A stretch of 57,936 nt of DNA. Origin: Microbacteriaceae bacterium (GTDB lineage: Bacteria; Actinomycetota; Actinomycetes; Actinomycetales; Microbacteriaceae). Below, one piece after another: positions 31,119 to 38,282 of this stretch. The stretch's first letter is position 1, and the number at the start of each line of letters is the position of its first letter. A program made the translations under genes and the position numbers. The stretch spans positions 1-57,936 of the forward strand of contig CANGGL010000004.1 in the NCBI GenBank assembly GCA_947453465.1. Reading direction: 5' to 3'. The notes under the pieces were generated by a model. That model had not been told where the DNA came from and did no database searches. It saw only the letters and a list, made by a program, of their open reading frames with translations.

Positions 31119-32600
31119 ATGTCTATCAGTGCTCAAGACGAAGCTCGAGTTCTTGCCAGCGTGCCGAAAGGCGTCTTTATTGATGGTGTTTGGCGTGACT
31201 CCTCGGACGGATCGACTCTTGATGTGACTGACCCAGCCACCGGTGCGGTTGTCGCCACGATTGCCAGCGCTACCGCCGCTGATGGCTTGGCTGCGCTTGA
31301 TGCGGCACACCGCGCCCAGGCGGCTTGGGCAAAAACGGCCCCTCGCTACCGTGCCGAACTGTTGAGGTCAGCTTTCGATCGAGTAATCGAGCTGGCCGAT
31401 GACTTTGCAATTCTGATGTCAATTGAGATGGGTAAACCATTCGCTGAAGCCAAGGGTGAGGTGCTTTACGGCGCAGAGTTCTTGCGCTGGTTCAGCGAAG
31501 AAGCTGCCCGCGTCGCCGGTCGATTCGGCACCGCACCAGACGGCAAGATGCGCTTGATGGTTCAAAAGCGCCCAGTTGGACCGAGTCTTTTTATAACCCC
31601 TTGGAACTTTCCGCTTGCAATGGCTACTAGAAAGATAGCCCCTGCAATCGCTGCAGGTTGCACCAGTGTGCTCAAGCCTGCCGCTCTGACCCCGCTAACC
31701 TCGCTGCTGTTCGCGAAGGTGCTGCAAGAAGTTGGCGTGCCAGCTGGTGTGATCAACGTGATTCCCACATCTTCGTCAGGCGCAGTAACTGGCCCGATTA
31801 TCAAGGATGAGCGACTTCGCAAACTTTCATTCACCGGCTCAACCCCGGTCGGTCGCCGCCTAATTGCCGACTCGGCTGACCGCGTGCTTCGCGTCTCGAT
31901 GGAACTTGGTGGCAATGCGCCATTCTTGGTTTTCGAAGATGCCGATATCGATAAGGCTGTTAACGGCGCGATGCTCGCAAAACTACGCAACATGGGTGAG
32001 GCCTGCACCGCTGCCAATCGCATGATCGTGCACGAGAGCGTGGCAGCCGAGTTCTCAACCAAGTTAACCGCCAAGATGAGCGAACTAAAGGTTCAGCGTG
32101 GCCTGAGCGATGGCGCCAACATCGGTCCGATCATTGATGAGAAGAGCCGCCGCTCGATTCACGAGCTGGTTACCGATGCCGTATCAAAGGGCGCAACGGT
32201 TCTTACTGGCGGTGAGATTCCGACTGGCGTTGGCTATTTCTACCCACCTACAGTGCTCACGGGTGTGAGCAAGGATGCTCGAATTCTTCAGGAAGAAGTC
32301 TTCGGCCCGGTTGCACCGATTGTGACCTTCAGCACCGAGGCAGAGGCTGTGGCCTTGGCTAACAACACCGAATATGGTCTGGTTGCCTATGCCTTCACCA
32401 AGGATCTGAACCGCGGTCTACGTTTGGCCGAAAGCCTCGAAATCGGAATGTTCGGTTTGAACACAGGTATTGTCTCGAACCCAGCTGCACCATTCGGCGG
32501 AGTCAAGGCATCCGGTGTTGGTCGCGAAGGCGGCCGCGAAGGCATCGAAGAATATCTAGAGACCGTTTACATCGGAATCGCTGACCCATTCGAAGACTAA
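31119..32600 (+). CDS. NAD(P)-dependent succinate-semialdehyde-type dehydrogenase
   Basis: This is a 493-residue aldehyde dehydrogenase of the GabD branch. ITPWNFPLAMATRKIAPAIAAGC near 165, Glu262 (MELGGNAPF) and the nucleophile Cys296 (GEACTAANR) are the ALDH catalytic elements. The C-terminal PFGGVKASGVGREGG is typical of succinate-semialdehyde and related dehydrogenases. Its substrate could equally be glutarate semialdehyde or another aldehyde made by the alcohol dehydrogenases of the island. AAGGAG lies 8 bases before the ATG. It converges with the CitE-like gene. Confidence 0.88.
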   Translation: MSISAQDEARVLASVPKGVFIDGVWRDSSDGSTLDVTDPATGAVVATIASATAADGLAALDAAHRAQAAWAKTAPRYRAELLRSAFDRVIELADDFAILMSIEMGKPFAEAKGEVLYGAEFLRWFSEEAARVAGRFGTAPDGKMRLMVQKRPVGPSLFITPWNFPLAMATRKIAPAIAAGCTSVLKPAALTPLTSLLFAKVLQEVGVPAGVINVIPTSSSGAVTGPIIKDERLRKLSFTGSTPVGRRLIADSADRVLRVSMELGGNAPFLVFEDADIDKAVNGAMLAKLRNMGEACTAANRMIVHESVAAEFSTKLTAKMSELKVQRGLSDGANIGPIIDEKSRRSIHELVTDAVSKGATVLTGGEIPTGVGYFYPPTVLTGVSKDARILQEEVFGPVAPIVTFSTEAEAVALANNTEYGLVAYAFTKDLNRGLRLAESLEIGMFGLNTGIVSNPAAPFGGVKASGVGREGGREGIEEYLETVYIGIADPFED

Positions 32601-32619
32601 GCGCTAGCGTTTTGGCGAG

Positions 32620-33456
32620 CTAGATTGGTTCGATGCCGTACGCGCGGGCCAGCTTGTCGATCTTCTCGGCGCGACCAAGGCGAGGCATGTCTGAGCCATC
32701 GCGAATCACGCGGCCGCGGGCCTCGAAATCGTTGAGGAAGTCGCGAGCCCAGGTCACATCGGCCTGAGTGGGGCAGATGGTCTCGTTGATTACAGGTATC
32801 TGACCGGCGTCCACGGTGAGTTTGCCGGTGAGGCCAAGAACCACGGTGTGTTCCGAGGCAACGCGCAGCTGGCTGTAGCTGGTGGTTATGGTTGGGCCAT
32901 CGATTGGGCCAGGCAATCCACCGATGCGGCTGGCGGTGACCAGGCGTGAACGTGGATAAAGCATCGCCATGTCGTCGGCCGCGGTGCCGGTGTCTCGGCG
33001 ATAGTCTCCACTGCCGAAGGCCAGCCTGAAAGTTCCGCGGGCAGAGGCAATGTTGCGCGCCTCCTCGATTCCGAGAGCCGATTCGACCAGCGCGACAACC
33101 GGAGTTGACCCACCAAGGGCATCGAAGGTCGCCTCGACTTGAGAGGCATCTTCAACCTTGGCGAGCATGACGCCGAGAAGGTTCTCGACACCCTTGAGGG
33201 CTGCGCAATCGGCCGCCCAGAATGGCGTGGTGTAGTCATTGATTCGAACCCAGGCTTTATTGCCCGCATTGAGCCAGGCGATGACATCGACGAGGGCTTG
33301 AGGTTTTAGCTTCGGGTCAACGGCGTCTTCAACGTCAAGCACCAACTGGTCCGCGCCAGAAGCGGCCGCCTTGTCAAAGTTGTCTACCTTGGTCGCTGCA
33401 AACAGCAGCCAAGAACGCGAAATTTCGGCGGGGATATGCTTCTTCTTTGAGGACAT
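32620..33456 (-). CDS. HpcH/HpaI or CitE-like CoA-ester lyase
   Basis: This is a 278-residue TIM-barrel enzyme. SWLLFAATKVDNFDKAAASGADQLVLDVEDAV near the N-terminus, VRINDYTTPF near 70, LVESALGIEEA near 123 and LAFGSGDYRRDTG near 142 are CitE/malyl-CoA lyase signatures, including the metal-binding Glu and Asp. Family reactions split malyl-CoA, citramalyl-CoA or citryl groups. The exact substrate is unknown. The ATG lies 6 bases after TAGGCT, so the mRNA appears leaderless. Confidence 0.85.
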   Translation of the reverse strand: MSSKKKHIPAEISRSWLLFAATKVDNFDKAAASGADQLVLDVEDAVDPKLKPQALVDVIAWLNAGNKAWVRINDYTTPFWAADCAALKGVENLLGVMLAKVEDASQVEATFDALGGSTPVVALVESALGIEEARNIASARGTFRLAFGSGDYRRDTGTAADDMAMLYPRSRLVTASRIGGLPGPIDGPTITTSYSQLRVASEHTVVLGLTGKLTVDAGQIPVINETICPTQADVTWARDFLNDFEARGRVIRDGSDMPRLGRAEKIDKLARAYGIEPI

Positions 33457-33462
33457 ATTCCG

Positions 33463-33468
33463 AGCCTA
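33463..33468 (-). promoter_or_regulatory. -10 box for leaderless CitE-like mRNA
   Basis: TAGGCT on the minus strand is followed by CGGAAT and the ATG at 33456, with no ribosome site in the gap. Confidence 0.5.
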
Positions 33469-33489
33469 ACAGCGGATGGAATTCTCCGC

Positions 33490-33525
33490 GCCGACGAGAT
33501 CTTCTTGGTGCCGACTAGATCTTCT
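33490..33525. repeat. 20-bp tandem duplication at the end of the CAD-type gene
   Basis: GCCGACGAGATCTTCT (33490-33505) and GCCGACTAGATCTTCT (33510-33525) differ by one base and recur with a 20-base period. The right copy contains the stop codon region and last codons of the minus-strand dehydrogenase; the left copy lies just after it. It looks like a small recent duplication. Confidence 0.8.
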
Positions 33526-34558
33526 GAGCGTCAATCACAAAGCGGTAGCGAATGTCGCTGGCGACGACGCGCTCGTACGCTGCGTCAATAGCTGCCGCAT
33601 CCGAACCATCCAAGAGTTCGATGGTGGCACCGATCTTGTGCTTGGCACAGAAGTCGAGCATCTCTTGGGTTGCCTTCATGCCACCGGTGTTTGAGCCGGC
33701 GATTGACTTGCGGCCATCGACAATGCTGAATGGGTTGTATGACTGGCGGGTGCCAGGCAGGCCAACGTTCACCAAGGCTCCATCGACGCGGAGCATAGCT
33801 AGAAGGCCGTCGACATTTAGGTCGGCAGAGGTGGTGTTCAAAATCATGTCGAACTTATTTTTGACGATTCCGATTGACTCGGCGGTGGTTAGGTAATCAA
33901 CCGCGCCGAATGCCAAGGCGTCTGCCTTCTTCGATGCAGAGTGGCCAAGCACGGTTACTTCGGCACCGAGGGCAATGGCAATCTTGACGCCGAGGTGGCC
34001 GAGGCCACCCATGCCAAGGATGGCAACCTTCTTGCCTGGCCCGGCGTTCCAGTGGGTTAGCGGGGTATAGACGGTGATACCGGCGCACAGCAGCGGCGCG
34101 GTTTCGGCCAGGTCAACATCGTCGGCGATGTGAACGGCAAATCGCTCTTCAACCACGGTCTCGCGCGCGTAGCCACCGAATGCCGGCTCACCATCGTAGT
34201 GACGGCTGTTGTAGCTGGCGACCGGGCCCTTGATGCAGTAGTTCTCCATGTCGGCCAGGCAGTATTCACACTCGCGGCATGAGTCGACAAAGACGCCAAC
34301 GCCGATTCGGTCGCCGACCTTGAACTTGGTTACGGCCGAGCCAACCTCGGTGACGATTCCCGCCATCTCGTGGCCCGGGACCATCGGGAAGATGCCGGCT
34401 GACCACTCGTTGCGAACCTGGTGGATGTCACTGTGACAGATTCCAGAAAACTTGATGTCCAACTTCACGCTGGTTGGGCCCATCGGCCGAAGCTTCATGT
34501 CTTGTGCGGTTAGCTTGGCGCTGGCGGTTGCTGCAACGAGTGATCGAGTAGTAGTCAT
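33515..34558 (-). CDS. NAD(P)-dependent alcohol dehydrogenase, CAD family
   Basis: This is a 347-residue zinc MDR enzyme of the cinnamyl-alcohol dehydrogenase branch (YahK/AdhC-like). GICHSDIHQVRNEW near residue 37 and VPGHEMAGIV hold the catalytic zinc. The structural zinc Cys are in CRECEYCLADMENYC. The NADP fold is ILGMGGLGHLGVKIAIALGA near 170. These enzymes reduce a broad range of aldehydes, usually with NADPH. TAGCAT lies 6 bases before the ATG. It is the fourth zinc alcohol dehydrogenase in the island, and may be the boundary gene. Confidence 0.9.
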   Translation of the reverse strand: MTTTRSLVAATASAKLTAQDMKLRPMGPTSVKLDIKFSGICHSDIHQVRNEWSAGIFPMVPGHEMAGIVTEVGSAVTKFKVGDRIGVGVFVDSCRECEYCLADMENYCIKGPVASYNSRHYDGEPAFGGYARETVVEERFAVHIADDVDLAETAPLLCAGITVYTPLTHWNAGPGKKVAILGMGGLGHLGVKIAIALGAEVTVLGHSASKKADALAFGAVDYLTTAESIGIVKNKFDMILNTTSADLNVDGLLAMLRVDGALVNVGLPGTRQSYNPFSIVDGRKSIAGSNTGGMKATQEMLDFCAKHKIGATIELLDGSDAAAIDAAYERVVASDIRYRFVIDAQKI

Positions 34559-34564
34559 GTCAAA

Positions 34565-34570
34565 ATGCTA
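34565..34570 (-). promoter_or_regulatory. -10 box for leaderless CAD-type mRNA
   Basis: TAGCAT on the minus strand is followed by TTTGAC and the ATG at 34558, with no ribosome site. Confidence 0.5.
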
Positions 34571-34597
34571 CGCCTGATAACGGTTTCATAAAAACCA

Positions 34598-34625
34598 TTC
34601 AAGTAATAGGTATTGGCGCTAGGCT
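34598..34625 (+). promoter_or_regulatory. Promoter of the 54-residue orphan gene
   Basis: TTCAAG (34598-34603) and TAGGCT (34620-34625) are separated by 16 bases. Transcription would start near 34632, about 5 bases before a strong hairpin. Confidence 0.4.
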
Positions 34626-34636
34626 GGAAAAAGTTT

Positions 34637-34658
34637 TTGCGCACACGGCCGTGCGCAA
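34637..34658 (+). promoter_or_regulatory. 5'-leader hairpin/palindrome
   Basis: TTGCGCAC-ACGGCC-GTGCGCAA is a perfect 8-bp inverted repeat, with the alternative 10-bp palindrome CACGGCCGTG at its centre. It ends 2 bases before the ribosome site GAAGGAG. It could be a stability or translational-control hairpin, or an operator. Confidence 0.65.
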
Positions 34659-34672
34659 CAGAAGGAGCGCAA

Positions 34673-34837
34673 GTGACCGACCTAACCAACCGCATCGATG
34701 TGTTGCACAACCCAAGGCTGGCCAAGGGTCGCCTGCCGATTGAGTTGCCGTCATCAACTGCTGCCGTTTTGGCAAGCAAGAGCGATGTGCCGTATGACAC
34801 CGTGGCGCCACTGTTTGCCTATGGCTTCGGACTGTAA
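34673..34837 (+). CDS. Small orphan protein, 54 residues
   Basis: I do not recognise this protein. It starts at GTG with GAAGGAG 5 bases upstream and encodes MTDLTNRIDVLHNPRLAKG, then LPIELPSSTAAVLASK, ending DTVAPLFAYGFGL. It has no Cys, no signal peptide and no membrane helix. A long-frame start further upstream would read through the hairpin. The good ribosome site, a plausible promoter and the 5' hairpin argue that it is expressed. It lies between the CAD-type dehydrogenase and the siroheme chelatase, and its relation to either is unknown. Confidence 0.6.
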   Translation: MTDLTNRIDVLHNPRLAKGRLPIELPSSTAAVLASKSDVPYDTVAPLFAYGFGL

Positions 34838-34853
34838 AGGGCAAAATCAAGGT

Positions 34854-35684
34854 TTAGCGGCAGGCGACTAGGCACCCTGCGGCACAACCGACGAATAGCT
34901 CGCCGCGCAAGCCACTGAGGCAGCCGGTGGTTTTGCCGTCGTTGATGGCCGCCCTAAAGCGATCGACGATGATGTCAACGAGCTGCTGCGGAGGCTCAGC
35001 TCCCTCGACCAAAAGCGGCTCGCTGGCTAAATGCGCGCCAACCTTTTTGGTTAGCCCGGCGAAGAAACCATCTGCCAAGAGATATGTCGAAATGACCACG
35101 CGCTTGCGTGGGTGCTGAAATTTGAGCCTAGGAATCAAGTCTTTAAGCTTTGGTTCGGCCGCAGAAAGAAATGCCAACTCGACGTTGGTGGCGATTGCGT
35201 TTCTGGCGGTCAAACCCTCTTCAAGCATCAACTTCACGAGCTCTGATTCGGCTTGCGCACGCGCATCGCTCGAACCGGCTACGGCTAGAACAATCAAGTC
35301 ATCCGGGGCTGTCACCGAAGTTGCGCCCAGCTCATCTAGGCGCTGAATCAAAACCTCAACCATTCGCACATCGGGGCCGAGTGCCGGGCTGATCAAAACC
35401 TCTGTGCCGGCGTGGGTTTCGTTGAACTCGAAGGCGGCATCGGCGATGTCTTGGCGCACGTGAAAACCAGTTGCCAACAACAGCGGAACGATGGTGATGT
35501 CGGTGACGCCGAACGAGGCGGCTTCAGAGAAGGTAGTCGGCACATCCGGCTCTTGAACGTCGACGAAGGCCTCGAGAACCTTCACGTCGGGCAGAGTTTT
35601 GCCAACTTTCTTCACTAGGTCAGAAATCGACTTTGCACCACCGAGGTTATCGGTGCCGTGCGATGCCGCAACCAGTGATTTCAA
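34854..35684 (-). CDS. CbiX/SirB-type sirohydrochlorin chelatase
   Basis: This is a 276-residue protein with two CbiX repeats. The first has LVAASHGTDNLGG near the N-terminus and PLLLATGFHVRQDI near 80; the second has IVLAVAGSSDARAQAE near 130 and ISTYLLADGFFAGL near 215. The active-site His of both motifs is expected in siroheme or cobalt chelatases. In this sulfur cluster an Fe-inserting SirB role is most likely. The start is TTG with GAGGAC 3 bases upstream; an alternative TTG at 35726 lacks a ribosome site. The C-terminus ends in four Cys (TTGCLSG...VGCAAGCLVACR), which could bind an Fe-S cluster. Confidence 0.8.
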   Translation of the reverse strand: MKSLVAASHGTDNLGGAKSISDLVKKVGKTLPDVKVLEAFVDVQEPDVPTTFSEAASFGVTDITIVPLLLATGFHVRQDIADAAFEFNETHAGTEVLISPALGPDVRMVEVLIQRLDELGATSVTAPDDLIVLAVAGSSDARAQAESELVKLMLEEGLTARNAIATNVELAFLSAAEPKLKDLIPRLKFQHPRKRVVISTYLLADGFFAGLTKKVGAHLASEPLLVEGAEPPQQLVDIIVDRFRAAINDGKTTGCLSGLRGELFVGCAAGCLVACR

Positions 35685-35705
35685 GTTGTCCTCAGTATCT
35701 AAAAG

Positions 35706-35765
35706 GGATTCCGAAAAGCCTACCAAAACGGTAGGGAAGTCAAACCCGACTTCGGGCCGGAATCC
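35706..35765 (-). ncRNA. Candidate structured RNA leader (three-way junction)
   Basis: An 8-bp outer stem GGATTCCG (35706-35713) with CGGAATCC (35758-35765) encloses two perfect 6-bp hairpins. One is CCTACC-AAAAC-GGTAGG (35719-35735); the other is GAAGTC-AAACCC-GACTTC (35736-35753). CCCG-ACTT-CGGG (35745-35756) competes with the second. The element folds equally on either strand. On the minus strand it would lie in the leader of the chelatase, 21 bases before its start, downstream of a possible TAGGTT -10 (35820-35825). It matches no riboswitch class that I know. It could instead be a DNA cruciform or operator. Confidence 0.5.
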
Positions 35766-35835
35766 TTGATCTGGCGCGGAAGTCTTGTGTTACGCAGTGT
35801 TGCGACCGCCCCTCTTTTAAACCTAGTAGATGGGG

Positions 35836-35841
35836 CAAACT
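35836..35841 (+). promoter_or_regulatory. -10 box for leaderless sulfite reductase mRNA
   Basis: CAAACT is followed by TGAGGG and the ATG at 35848. If used, the mRNA starts at the start codon, so the structured element at 35706-35765 would not be in the transcript of this gene. Confidence 0.45.
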
Positions 35842-35847
35842 TGAGGG

Positions 35848-37542
35848 ATGACTGAAGCAAAAGGCATCGCTCGCCCACCTCGCGAAGCGCGCTCGAATGG
35901 GCAATGGAAAGTTGACGGCAAAGAGCCGCTCAACGCCAACGAAACTTGGAAGCAGGAAGACGGCGGCCTTTCGGTTCGTGAACGCGTCGAATCGATCTAC
36001 TCGAAAGAGGGCTTCGACAGCATCCCAGGAACAGACCTCCACGGCCGCATGCGCTGGTGGGGTCTTTACACCCAGCGCAAGCCGGGCATCGATGGCGGCA
36101 AGACCGCAACCCTCGAGCCGCACGAGCTCGAGGACAAATACTTCATGCTTCGCGTTCGCATCGATGGCGGTCAGCTAACCACCGATCAGCTTCGCGTAAT
36201 CGCCGGCATTTCAAAAGATTTTGGTCGTAACACCGCAGACGTAACCGACCGCCAGAACATTCAGTTGCACTGGATCGACATCGTTGACGTGCCTGAAATT
36301 TGGCGCCGCCTTGAGGCCGTTGGCCTAGAGACCACCGAGGCTTGCGGTGATGTGCCACGCGTCATTCTTGGTTCCCCAGTTGCCGGCGTTGCAGCTGACG
36401 AGCTGATTGACCCGACCGACATCATTGAGCAGATCAAAGACAAGTACATCGGTGACCCCGAGCTGGCCAACTTGCCGCGCAAGTTCAAGTCGGCAATTAC
36501 CGGCCACCCGAGCCAAGACATTGTTCACGAAATTAACGATGTTGCGTTCCTGGGCATCGAGCACCCTGAGTTGGGTATCGGCTTCGACCTCTGGGTCGGC
36601 GGTGGCCTATCGACCGCGCCTCGCCTGGCCGAGCGTCTGGGCGTCTTTGTGAGCCCGGATCGCGTGGCCGATGTTTGGTATGCAGTTTGCTGCATCTTCC
36701 GCGACTATGGCTTCCGTCGCATGCGCACCAAGGCCCGCCTAAAGTTCTTACTGGCTGAGTGGGGCACTGAGAAGTTCCGTCAGATTCTCCAGGATGAATA
36801 CCTTGGGTATGCGCTGCCCGATGGCCCGGCCGCACCAACCCCTGAAACCGTGGGTGATCACGTGGGTGTTCACAAGCAGAAGGACGGCCGATTCTTCATT
36901 GGTGTCACTCCTTTTGTTGGCCGCGTCTCTGGGCAGATTCTTGCCGATCTAGCCGACATCCTTGAAAAGTATGGTTCGAAGCGCCTGCGCACCACACCAC
37001 ACCAGAAGTTGGTTCTTCTAGACATCGCCGAAGAGCACGTCGAGAACATCATTGTTGACCTCGAAGCGATTGGTCTGAGCGCCCGCCCGAGCCAATTCAA
37101 ACGCTCCACCATTGCCTGCACCGGCATTGAGTTCTGCAAGTTGGCCATCGTTGAGACCAAGGCCACCGCAACCGAGACTGTCAAGACTCTCGAGCGCAAA
37201 CTGGTTGACGTTCAGATCGGTCGCCCAATCAGCCTGCACATCAATGGTTGCCCAAACTCGTGTGCCCGCATTCAAACAGCAGACATCGGCCTCAAGGGTC
37301 AGCTTCTGCCGGATGGCAACGGCGGCACCGCACCAGGCTTCCAGGTTCACCTCGGTGGCGGCTTGGCGACCAAAGATCGCGATGAGGCTGGCCTTGGCCG
37401 CACCGTTCGCGGACTGAAGGTCACCGCTGACGAACTACCTGATTATGTTGAGCGCCTGGTTCGCCGCTTTGAAGCCGACAAGGATGGCGATGAGACCTTC
37501 GCCACCTGGGCTCACCGCGCAGAAGAGGAGGCCCTCCAGTGA
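35848..37542 (+). CDS. sir: Ferredoxin-dependent assimilatory sulfite/nitrite reductase
   Basis: This is a 564-residue siroheme enzyme that reduces sulfite to sulfide with six electrons, here presumably from ferredoxin. It has the duplicated ferredoxin-like and NIR/SIR domains. The [4Fe-4S]-siroheme ligands are Cys in IACTGIEFCKLA (C-x5-C) near residue 423 and in NGCPNSCARIQ (C-x3-C) near 467. Sulfite versus nitrite cannot be told from these motifs alone, but the following cysH and cysDN genes favour sulfite. The last 4 bases overlap the cysH start. Confidence 0.93.
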   Translation: MTEAKGIARPPREARSNGQWKVDGKEPLNANETWKQEDGGLSVRERVESIYSKEGFDSIPGTDLHGRMRWWGLYTQRKPGIDGGKTATLEPHELEDKYFMLRVRIDGGQLTTDQLRVIAGISKDFGRNTADVTDRQNIQLHWIDIVDVPEIWRRLEAVGLETTEACGDVPRVILGSPVAGVAADELIDPTDIIEQIKDKYIGDPELANLPRKFKSAITGHPSQDIVHEINDVAFLGIEHPELGIGFDLWVGGGLSTAPRLAERLGVFVSPDRVADVWYAVCCIFRDYGFRRMRTKARLKFLLAEWGTEKFRQILQDEYLGYALPDGPAAPTPETVGDHVGVHKQKDGRFFIGVTPFVGRVSGQILADLADILEKYGSKRLRTTPHQKLVLLDIAEEHVENIIVDLEAIGLSARPSQFKRSTIACTGIEFCKLAIVETKATATETVKTLERKLVDVQIGRPISLHINGCPNSCARIQTADIGLKGQLLPDGNGGTAPGFQVHLGGGLATKDRDEAGLGRTVRGLKVTADELPDYVERLVRRFEADKDGDETFATWAHRAEEEALQ

Positions 37543-38282
37543 GCGTCTCAACCACCACTCGCCGCACCAACGATGAATTGCAGGCAATTGTCGAGGCCGG
37601 GCTTTCCGAGCTAAACGACCTCGGTGCCGCCAACCAGAGTGGTGAAGCCACCGCTGCCCAGGTTGTTGACTGGGTCGCCCGCAACTTCTCAGTTGATGCG
37701 GTTGCCGTGGCCTGCTCGATGGCAGACTCGGTCTTGCCGCACATCGTCTCGCAGAGCATCCCTGATGTTGAAGTTTTGTTCCTGGAGACCGGCTATCACT
37801 TCATCGAGACCAAGGTCACCAGAGATGAAGTTCAGCGTCAGTTGCCGGTGCGAGTCATCGATGTAAAAGCTAAGCAAAGCGTTGCCGAGCAAGACGCGCA
37901 GTATGGCGAGAAGCTCTATGAGCGCGACCCTGCGCTTTGCTGCCAGTTGCGCAAGGTTGACCCGCTTAGCGAGAGCCTCAAGGGTTATGAGCTTTGGTTC
38001 ACCGGCGTGCGCCGCGATGAGGCGCCGACCCGCGCCAACACCCCGCTGATCACCTGGGATGAAAAGAACGGCCTAGTCAAGGTCAACCCGGTTGCCGCGT
38101 GGACCTTCGACGAACTCAATGCCTATGCCGTCGAGCACAAGGTTCCGATGAACCTACTGCTAGACCACGGTTATCCATCAATCGGTTGTGCCCCATGCAC
38201 CAAGCAGGTCGCCCCTGGCGAAGACCCTCGCTCTGGCCGCTGGGCTGGCACCGGAAAAGTAGAGTGCGGGTTACACGTATGA
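37539..38282 (+). CDS. cysH: Adenylylsulfate (APS) reductase
   Basis: This is a 247-residue assimilatory sulfonucleotide reductase. It starts at GTG overlapping the sir stop by 4 bases. Cys134-Cys135 (CCQLRKVDPL) and Cys217-x2-Cys220 (CAPC) are the four [4Fe-4S] ligands that mark APS-type rather than PAPS-type reductases, and the nucleophile is the Cys of the terminal ECGLHV. APS plus thioredoxin gives sulfite and AMP. No cysC (APS kinase) is nearby, consistent with direct APS reduction. It is coupled to cysD by ATGA. Confidence 0.95.
   Translation: MSVSTTTRRTNDELQAIVEAGLSELNDLGAANQSGEATAAQVVDWVARNFSVDAVAVACSMADSVLPHIVSQSIPDVEVLFLETGYHFIETKVTRDEVQRQLPVRVIDVKAKQSVAEQDAQYGEKLYERDPALCCQLRKVDPLSESLKGYELWFTGVRRDEAPTRANTPLITWDEKNGLVKVNPVAAWTFDELNAYAVEHKVPMNLLLDHGYPSIGCAPCTKQVAPGEDPRSGRWAGTGKVECGLHV

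Noticed and set aside
35706-35765. Cobalamin or SAM riboswitch upstream of the sulfur genes
   Set aside because: The conserved cores of the cobalamin riboswitch and of the SAM-I/IV riboswitches are not there. The element is therefore reported as unclassified.
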